Source: Corythucha ciliata
Lineage: Eukaryota > Arthropoda > Insecta > Hemiptera > Tingidae
Reading direction: 5' to 3'
Length of the DNA: 64,000 bases
Assembly: GCA_038030265.1 (NCBI GenBank)
Contig: CM075937.1
Location: 38,420,198-38,484,197 of the forward strand
Both the position numbers and the translations under genes were made by a program. Numbering within the stretch: the stretch's first letter is position 1; every line of letters begins with the position of its first letter. This document shows, in pieces, positions 56,808-64,000 of the stretch. The notes beneath the pieces were generated by a model. It made no database searches and was not told the origin of the DNA. It worked only from the letters and a program-made list of their open reading frames with translations.

Positions 56808-57685
56808 CTTGCAGCGGCATAAATGTTTCCTCGAGGTGCCCAGCAAATAGTTCAGCTTTCTCTCGGGAACTTTTGCCTATTCTCCGTCCAGCTTTCTAAT
56901 CGGAGGAATGTGTTTTTTGGGCTGCAGTAGCGATTTAGTAATCTTCTATACAGAGAGTAATCCGTGTCCTTTCCTGGAGTTGACCCCATTCAATATTCAG
57001 GGCGTCAAGCCGAGTCTTTAGCCTATTCGGTTTTGCTTTGTCACAAGGAGTTCTGCTGTTTCGCTAGACTTCCCTCGAGGTTAGAGAGCAGGTTAGAAAG
57101 AAAAGAAAGGCGGTTTCCCAATCACTTGATAAAGTCTGGCAACAGGATCTGCTGTACAAACTTGGAAGAAACTTGACGGACCAATACTTTCACATTCTCA
57201 AGTCGTACCTCTCAGAAAGACACTTCAGGGTGAAGCACGAAGGCGCGTATTCATCATTAAAGAGGATAAATGCTGGTGTTCGCCAAGGAAGTGTACTTGG
57301 GCCACTGCTGTATCTTCTCTATACGAACGACGTCCGAGCGGGGACACAGCAATTGCAACGTTTGCAGTCGATACAGCCATACTGGCGGAACGACGAGTCT
57401 GTTGAAGAAGCAACATCGCAACTACAGCACACAGTAAATAATGTCTGTTAATGGGCCAAAAAATTGCGACTCAAACTGAATGAACTACGTACTACCGTAT
57501 ACCTCGCGGTACTGGAATGAACACGGTGGTGTCGTGGTAGTGACAGTGAGGTGCGTGCGTGCTCGTAGGAGGAAGGTCACTGGGCAATGAACTCCAATAA
57601 TAACTTGATGGGTTCAGGCTCAGTTGTTATAATACAGATACCTATTAATGTAGATATCTAGATATCTAGAAAAAAAAGAAAAGTA
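56808..57685 (+). mobile_element. Second Jockey copy, 5'-inverted and internally deleted
   Basis: Compared with the full-length element, 56,808-57,066 is antisense (it matches 40,552-40,845 on the plus strand, with a gap of about 30 bp). Then 57,072-57,112 and about 57,126 onward are sense, ending in the element's 3' UTR and a short A-rich tail at about 57,668-57,685. About 0.5 kb of the ORF2 C-terminal part is missing near 57,490. It keeps bases that the full-length copy lost, and lost others itself, such as RQG for the PQG motif and FAVD for FADD. It cannot encode an active protein. Confidence 0.85.
57173..57451 (+). pseudogene. Jockey reverse-transcriptase fragment of the second copy
   Basis: A 92-codon open frame carries SYLSERHFRVKHEGAYSSLK, then INAGVRQGSVLGPLLYLLYT, nearly identical to the full-length copy. 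A 4-bp deletion before the catalytic block shifts the frame near 57,335, so the FADD region falls out of frame. Confidence 0.85.
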
Positions 57686-57689
57686 ACCG

Positions 57690-58850
57690 CTAAAATGAAG
57701 CTTATAATCCATAAAAGTCTAAAATGACTTAAAATCGAGTGACTCTCTCCCCCCTTGTGTTTTCTTTAAGTTTTTAGATGTGGACGGTTGGGGGGAAGGG
57801 AGCAGTTACGTCATTTCATATGGGGAACGTGTCTTATCTATTGGGGATGAAAAAAGGTATTCAATAAACTACACAGGAATTTCTATCTTCTAGCACAATC
57901 TGACCACACCTAACCACAACCTCAAGCCCCTTATAATCCGCTTCCCTATGAACAACAATGTTTCTCGAGTTCTTTTGATATTGCCGCTTGATTGAAAATA
58001 TTATCCAACGTCCCGCCACTCGTGTACACCATCTTGGAACACTTCACGTTTTTGTAAGGCTTCAGTGCCACGAACAACCCATTCTCCCCCCGACACCCCT
58101 ACCAACGTTACAGTTTCAACTACCGAAGTACCTTCGGAATTAATTCTAAAGAGGAATCCGTATAAAGTTTACAGATGGTTATATAAGACGGCGGCGAAGA
58201 AGATGCGGGAAGAGAAAGAGAGTCGGCTTTTGTGGTGCGGGTGAGGGGTGAGGCTTGAAGGAGGGTACTGGGGAGACTTAGCGTCCTAGTTTGATTAAAC
58301 CCCCGTTTTCCACTTTGAGGCTCTACCGCCGCCGCCGCCGCCTATGTTAGTGCGGGGTAAGAATGAGACAAAATAGTTGCGGTGGATGAGCGTCGCTGTT
58401 ATACCGCCCCAGAGAAATGAATCCCTCAAGGGTAGTTGGGAGAGCATTTGCGGAGTGGGTGAGGGGCAGGGGTGGTAAGGGTGCGAGTCAGTTTTACAGT
58501 TTAATCTCTGGGTAGGCACTGACACAAACGGGGCAACTCGAGTCCGAAATTAACCTTTCCTTTCGCGGAATTAATAGGCGGTAACGTTGACGGTGGTTTG
58601 TGGAGGGGCGGTTAGGTGGTAAGAGGGGGGGTGTTTAAAATTGGCGCAGGTGGCTTAACACTTTTTTATTTTTGAAAAAACAACGTCCATGGCTGTAGAA
58701 GCAGAAGCACCGCATCCTTTTAATAAAAAGTGCGTAGCCCGCTTCAATCCAATTGGTGTGGTGGAGGGGGGGGGGTGCAGTGGCGCCGAAACGATTTCAA
58801 TGAGGTGTAGCAGAATTGGAAATAGGACCCACCCACCTCTCGGGATGATC
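57690..58850. other. Unique spacer without a recognised gene
   Basis: It includes a (CCG)n microsatellite of about five units at 58,326-58,342 and G-runs near 58,625 and 58,768. No protein motif is recognised. Confidence 0.4.
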
Positions 58851-59140
58851 CAAATGGCCAAACAGACTATTCCGCACAGCACCATTGAAAATGGCTGTTC
58901 ACACTCGAAAAATGACCATTCGTGCCCTAAAACGACAACATTGACGTTTTGCGCTTTTAAAATGCCAAAACTGTCCATTTGTACAAAAAAATTGTGAATC
59001 TGGCAATTCGTGTCCTATAAATGGCTAAACTAACCGTTCGCAGCTTCGCACCCTGAAATTGACTTGAAACGGAGTATTCACTCCATGAAAATGGCTCAAA
59101 TGACGATTCGCACCTTGAAAATGGCAAAACTGACGATTCG
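58850..59140 (+). repeat. Family A2 array, third locus
   Basis: Units such as ATGACGATTCGCACCTTGAA followed by AATGGCAAAACTGACG recur and run up to motif copy 10. Confidence 0.8.
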
Positions 59141-59144
59141 CGCT

Positions 59145-59184
59145 CAGTGGCGTAGGTTTAGGAATTTGCCCTAGGGGAGATCGG
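59145..59184 (+). repeat. Conserved boundary motif (copy 10)
   Basis: CAGTGGCGTAGGTTTAGGAA followed by TTTGCCCTAGGGGAGA separates A2 from the reversed D array. Confidence 0.7.
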
Positions 59185-59189
59185 ATTGA

Positions 59190-59880
59190 AATCTCGTTAG
59201 CCTTTTCCTTATTTTACCCACGAATTACCGCTATTTCACCTTTGCTATCCGCGAATTAGCGCTTATGACCAGTTTATGTTACGAATTTCTCAATTTTAGC
59301 CATGAATGAGTGCTTTTTGTCAACTTTACCCGCAAATTATCAATTTTCTCAATTTTGGCCCCCGTGAATCGTTCTTCTCAATTTCAACCGTGGATTAGCG
59401 GTTTTGCCCTCTCCCTATAGCCACGAATTTGCACATTTTCTCAACTTTAGCAACAAAGTAGCGTTTTGATCCCGTGAGCGATGTTTCTTGATTTTTCACG
59501 AGTTTTGGCGTTTTCCTCAATTCTAGCAGAAAATTAGCGATTTTTTCAATTTTTTTAGCAGGGGATTTGACCTATTCTCAGTTTTAGCAGAAAATTAGCG
59601 TTTTTCCTGAGCGTTTTCCTCAATGTTAGCCACGAAATAGAGGGCTTTTCACAAATTGGGATTTTTTGTTCACCATGCGCTATTCATGAGCGATTTTTCT
59701 GAGTTTTACCCACGCGAATTAACAGTTTTTTCACCCATAGCCATAAATTGGCACCCGTTCACCATAATAAGTGATGTTCTTCAATTATAGCAGTGAATTG
59801 GCGCTTTTTCTAAATTTTAGCAGCGTAGTAGCATTTCCAACCCGTGCATTACCAAATTTTCTCAATTTTACTTCCATCTT
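59190..59880 (-). repeat. Reversed D array
   Basis: Units such as GCGAATTAGCGCTTATGACC and CAGAAAATTAGCGTTTTTCC recur in minus orientation. Confidence 0.8.
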
Positions 59881-59933
59881 CAAGTAGGGAAGGAAGTTTG
59901 GTAATGGCAAAAAAAAATTTTTAGCTGACACCT

Positions 59934-60071
59934 GGGGGCTTATTCTCTAACTCCGAAGCAATAGCTTTTTCGAAGTCATATGTTTATTTCATTAATTTTC
60001 TTCAAACAAATGAATGAAATAAACACATGGCTGGCGAAAAAAATATTGCTTGTTGTTAGAGAATAGGCCCC
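59934..60071. mobile_element. 138-bp palindromic MITE, copy 1
   Basis: Nearly the whole element is an imperfect palindrome: GGGGGCTTATTCTCTAAC at the left faces GTTAGAGAATAGGCCCCC at the right, with ATGTTTATTTCATT facing AATGAAATAAACACAT in the middle. A second copy, nearly identical by eye, lies at 62,022-62,159. The target-site duplication is not clear. Confidence 0.85.
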
Positions 60072-60512
60072 CTGATTCGTGTTCCTCGACCCCGAAAAGG
60101 CCTTAGGGCCGTATTCAGAAACCAACCTTTACGTCCCCTTAGGAGCTCCTTTAGTTAAGGTTCCTTTAGCGATTCCTTTAAAAATCGTATTCAGAAACGT
60201 TCCTTTAGAGTTCCTCGGCAGTTCCTTTAGCTAAAGGGGCCTTAAAGCAAATAAACAATGAAAATATGCTTTTAATGGTGACTGTACGCTTTATCATGTG
60301 AAACCTCTCGCTATTTACGCCTTCAAAAGCCCATTAGTTATCAAAATTGTATGAAATGCCAGCCTATTAACATTGCGTAATTTTAATTTATTGATGAGCA
60401 TGGACTAGTTCAAGACCGAAGAGAACCGCAAAGTTTGTGCGGAAAGCGGCCAATTGTTCCACAAGGGAATGCCCTGCTGGAGACTGCGTGATCGAGCAAC
60501 GGCTACGGTTCT

Positions 60513-60790
60513 ATTTTGGAAAATTCGAATGTAGCCAACGGGTGACAACGTCTACAAATTCCATCCTTGGGCCGCAAAACACAACTACTTTGAGACTCAT
60601 CCAGACTCCCGTCACCTACGGAGATTTTAAGCGGAGTGTATGTGCACAATAATTGCAGCCGACGACAACGGGGAAACCACCCAATCTGAAAAATTGGAAC
60701 GGATGACTCTCTCACTCTTTGGCCAATAGGAAAATATATAAGCTGTTTTATTAGCCCCGCAATGCTTTCAGACACTTCCTTTATGTTCAC
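60513..60790 (-). pseudogene. PIF/Harbinger (IS5-type DDE) transposase remnant
   Basis: On the minus strand one frame from about 60,790 gives IKQLIYFPIGQRVRESS. After a shift near 60,695 the next frame gives FRLGGFPVVVGC, then LRLKSP, a stop codon, and FCGPRMEFVDVVTRW. These blocks match, in the right order, the Harbinger nuclease: the upstream helix, the G-F-P-x-V-V-G-C-I-D-G-T-H block with the first catalytic Asp, and the V-C-G-P-x-x-E-F-x-D-I-V-T-R-W block. The catalytic Asp position reads C-N-Y-C, so activity is lost. Two or more lesions are visible. The identity is by motif memory; TTA duplications on the host element agree with it. Confidence 0.72.
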
Positions 60791-62021
60791 GATTCCACCG
60801 GCGTCACCGGTTGGCTGACACCTCGTAGGTCACGAAACTGTCTGCGAGGGCCGTTGCTCGGTACCTATGAGCCTATGAGGAATGAGTTTGTCCAGTGAAT
60901 TTCTAAGGAAATGTAACGCTCTTCAACGTGTGACTCAGAAGACGTTTTCGTGGAACGCGCAGTATTCGAGTGATAGGCAAAAATCCGTTTAAAACTCCGG
61001 GGGAAAAACGCAGTTTTCTGCCCCCACTGAAGTTCTAAAGAGAAGTTTTGGATGGAAGAGAAGCCTTTTAGCTCCAGGGGGTCTCACGAGGTGGCGCCGA
61101 CAACGATGAGCGAGGGCTTTCGTGCGCCCTTGCGACTGGGGCCTTATTCCGAACGGTCGGGAAGAAAATGCCGCAAGAGGGATCCAGGGACCCCGTATAA
61201 GAAATAACATTATCCCTTCGTGGGAACCAGACTTGCGTCATTTTTCCCTGACACCTCTGACCAGGCAGCACTCAAAAACAGCTCCGGCCGCGGTAGTAAG
61301 CTAGAGGTCGAAACGGTGCCACTCACCGTGCACTTTGACGAAATAATTATTTTCAGACCTACAAATTATTTATTTTGGCCTAGGTTCCAATCCCGTACAA
61401 AACGAAAATAATGAAATAGATAGGATGGTCACACTTGAAACACAAGGGGAGGCACAACACAAAAAAGATAAATTGACAAATCGTGGTATGGGACCGTCAC
61501 TTGAAGATTTCCCGTCGCGTAAATTCTCAGTAATTTGTGAAAGTTTGACAGCCGTAGAGAAACTTGAACCCTTCATTCAGTCGACGGACCAGAATCACAA
61601 CGTTTCAAACAGTCTGATCTGACCGAAAAGTGACCTTTTGCAGAACCGAATTGGATTCAGATAGTGTGCTTCTTCTGTGTCGCTCATTACGCCATTGGAG
61701 ATCCGAAATAAGTTTGAGCGAGTCGAAAAACACAATAAATTCTTCCATTTCTCACATTTTCTGAGGTAAAATAATTACAGTAGAAACACTACAACACAAG
61801 ACAAGGCTTAAAGGAATTGTAAAGGAAGCTCCCGAGCTTCCTTAGAGTTATCATAAGTATAACCAGCAAATAACATTCTTTAAAGGAACCACGAAGGTAA
61901 AAGTGGCTTTGTGAATACAATTTTTTCATGCCTTAAAGAACTCCTTTAAAGTTCCTTAGCCAATGCGGATAAGGTTGGTTTCTGAATACAAATTCCTAAA
62001 ATAAGGAGCCACAAAGGTTAA

Positions 62022-62159
62022 GGGGGCTTATTCTCTAACTCCGAAGCAATGGCTTTTTCGAAGTCATATGTTTATTTCATTGATTTTCTTCAAACAAATG
62101 AATGAAATAAACACATGGCCGGCGAAAAAAATATTGCTTGTTGTTAGAGAATAGGCCCC
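62022..62159. mobile_element. 138-bp palindromic MITE, copy 2 (nested)
   Basis: This has the same length, ends and interior as copy 1, with only a few substitutions. It lies inside the right-hand terminal region of the Harbinger element, so it inserted after that element did. Confidence 0.85.
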
Positions 62160-62199
62160 AAGGTCTCGTAAAGGTGCGTTTCTGAATACGGCCCTTAAT

Positions 62200-63190
62200 C
62201 TCGATTTTCAGTATGGCGTCTGTCGTCCGTCGTCCACTTTTTTCTCGACAGATCTGGACGAGTGATGGCTCAAAAGTTGTGTCTTCATCTCTAGATGTAC
62301 CCCGTAAAATTTGAAAACAATTGGTTGAGCGATTTGGAAGATATTATAACAAATGTGTTCGAAGTAAAAACGGTTGGACCCTTATAATTCCAAGAGAATG
62401 TTATAAAATTTGATGATCGATCGCTCAAAATCGTCATCTAGGTTCCTATAAGACGCTGCTAAAATTTGAATAAGATTTGTTGAGCGGTACAGTTGCTAAG
62501 GTTTGGAATGAGTTTCAGCTCTTTTTTTGCCCCAAGCCTATCTCCTACCAGAATTTTAGTCCGATTTCCTCTCATGATGGCTTAAAATGACCACAACAAA
62601 ATTCCCCATCGATGAACTGGCCATTTTTTCGAAATTCAATTTGGTTATTTTTAAATTAATTTTTTAAACAAATTGACGAGGATGTATTCGGAGATTCGTT
62701 TCTCTTCGATTATTTCGAGTTTTAGCGAGTGTCTTATTGATCAAATTGTGTCCATTATTTAATTCATTGATCGTGTTGAATATTTCAAATTGATAGTTAC
62801 CGTTAAAGACAACTATATGAGGCTACAAAATTCATTATTCGTCACGTCGTTAGAATTTGTGTGTTCATATTTTTTTGTGTGTTATTATTGCTTCAATCGT
62901 TGACATGGGATGAATGTTGAGAGACATAGAGCTCTTTCCAGCAAATTTTAGAACTTTGGCATTTTTATGAGAACAGAACTTCAGGACAGGCTTGGGCAAA
63001 TTAATTAATTTTGATGGGTGAGTTTTAATGATTAATCACTCGTGTCGGATTTGTTTAATGTGAGAGGCATGTTGTAAGCGAACGACTGGAACATGGAAAG
63101 TATCGTAGGGTCCTCCACACAAACTTAATTTAAATTTCAGCCCTCAAAACTTGAGGTGCCGTCTTCAGGGCAGGGGGGTCGCGAAGGACG
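62200..63190. other. Unique spacer
   Basis: A/T-rich DNA without array structure, open frame or RNA signal. CGTCTGTCGTCCGTCGTCCA at 62,218-62,237 is a short internal repeat. Confidence 0.35.
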
Positions 63191-63199
63191 TGCTTGAGT

Positions 63200-63390
63200 T
63201 CAAACTTTATGTAACCACAAGAAACTCTAACCACAAATAAATTGATTGAATCACAAAAAACCTTGAATCCCTAAAAGCTCGAACCACAAAAAGCTGTAAC
63301 CCTAAAAAGATCAAACCAAAAAATGCTCTAACCACAAAAGTTCTGACCACAAAGTCTTCTAACCACAAAAAGATCAAATGTCACAAACGA
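63200..63390 (+). repeat. Short M-type array
   Basis: Units such as CTAACCACAAAAAGCTCT (with GAACCACAAAAAGCTGTAAC as a variant) resemble the M family at 36.1 kb. Confidence 0.7.
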
Positions 63391-63409
63391 AAAGATAAAG
63401 CTGTATTTA

Positions 63410-64000
63410 CCAAGAATTGGCGTTTTCCTCAAATTAAGCTACAAATTAGCCAATTTCTCCATTTTTAGCAGAGAATTATCACTTCTTCCCAATTTAAACT
63501 GAAAACTAGCGTTTTTCTTATTTCTAGCCGCGCTAATTAGTGATTTTTTCTAGTTGACTTTCTTCATTTTTATTCGTGAAGTAACGTTTTCTCAATCTTA
63601 TATCCGCGAATTGCAAATTAGCGATTTTTCTCAATTTAAGCTGTAAAATAGCGTTTTCTGCTAATTTTGCGGCGAATTAGCATATATCCCTTTTTTATAT
63701 TCGAATGGGCGATTCTTCCCAATTTCATTTATGAATTTGCTATTTTTGGGCCCAATTTTAACCTGAAAGCGTCTTTTTTTGTCAATATTATAGCGTGTTA
63801 TCTCAATTTTAACCGCTGGGTTGGTCCAAAAACAGCACTTTTGCGTTGATTTCCACAATTTATTTGTAGAATGGCCTCCATGCACCGCGAATCAGCGATT
63901 TTTCCTCAATTTTAGTCTGGAAGTTACATCGCGAGACCACGAATCAGCGCTTTTTCGCAGTTACGCAATTAGAGATTTTTTCAATTTTTTGCCGCGTCAG
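63410..64000 (-). repeat. Reversed D array, running off the window
   Basis: Units such as GCGAATTAGC and CTCAATTTTAGC recur in minus orientation to the last base. Confidence 0.8.

Larger units (their letters stand above)
60106..62194. mobile_element. 2.1-kb PIF/Harbinger-type DNA transposon, degenerate
   Basis: The termini GGGCCGTATTCAGAAAC and its inverse GTTTCTGAATACGGCCC are flanked by TTA on both sides (60,103-60,105 and 62,195-62,197), the hallmark 3-bp duplication of PIF/Harbinger. Both ends carry sub-terminal copies of GTATTCAGAAAC and CTCCTTTA-type words, so the inverted ends extend beyond 100 bp. Inside is a decayed transposase segment (minus strand). The right end is split by a palindromic MITE. 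The interior at 60,800-61,800 holds no other recognised gene. Confidence 0.8.

Noticed and set aside
60989..61304. Overlapping open frames of about 60-75 codons inside the Harbinger element
   Set aside because: No transposase or DNA-binding motif was visible in any frame.

Overview
The window looks like a stretch of a repeat-rich invertebrate nuclear genome, most likely an arthropod. There are no bacterial-style operons, no long uninterrupted host reading frames and no rRNA genes. The recognisable genes are metazoan transposons: Jockey-clade and other non-LTR retrotransposons, a Ty3/gypsy remnant, a PIF/Harbinger transposase remnant and several short terminal-inverted-repeat elements. I cannot name the species.

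Roughly half the window is old, strongly diverged minisatellite with units of about 17-35 bp. The families repeatedly sit side by side and occur in both orientations. For reference: A (ATTTCG-GGNTTGGCTCATTCAAA), A2 (GACNATTCGCGCCCTAAAATGGCTAAACT), C (about 20 bp, TTGACAATTTCCTCATAAAA), D (about 30 bp, GCTAATTCGCGGCTAAAATT + GAGAAAAA), E (about 31 bp), F (GAGCGAAA...), G (CGCAAAATTGCAAGTTTCGG), M (AACCACAGCAAAGCTCC), N and P (20-21 bp relatives of C). Several arrays begin at a short conserved sequence of the form GGGGCGGATC(T/C)A...AAGGGGAGG. Between the arrays lie low-complexity, G/C-homopolymer-rich stretches that may be introns or intergenic DNA.

Layout: 0-6 kb, A, A2, E and C arrays; 6-9.4 kb, unique DNA with a GC-rich patch; 9.4-13.4 kb, the longest D array, then E; 13.4-15.5 kb, unique; 15.5-23.9 kb, F, G and D arrays with a CR1-like 3' end and two small TIR elements; 24-26.9 kb, unique DNA with weak exon candidates; 26.9-32.1 kb, A, A2 and D arrays plus an inverted pair of about 0.5 kb TIR elements; 32.2-36 kb, unique; 36-38.3 kb, M, N and D arrays; 38.9-43.3 kb, a full-length but broken Jockey element with an exact 11-bp target-site duplication; 43.7-44.3 kb, a gypsy integrase remnant; 44.8-47 kb, P and reversed A2 arrays; 47.5-51.6 kb, small DNA transposons and an RNase H pseudogene; 51.6-53.8 kb, unique; 53.8-56.3 kb, D and reversed C arrays; 56.3-57.7 kb, tRNA-like sequences and a rearranged second Jockey copy; 58.8-59.9 kb, A2 and D arrays; 60.1-62.2 kb, a Harbinger element; the rest is M and D arrays.

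No gene here appears intact. The coding content is dead or dying transposable elements. Three or four short segments have coding-like base use or splice signals and could be exons of host genes, but none is proven.
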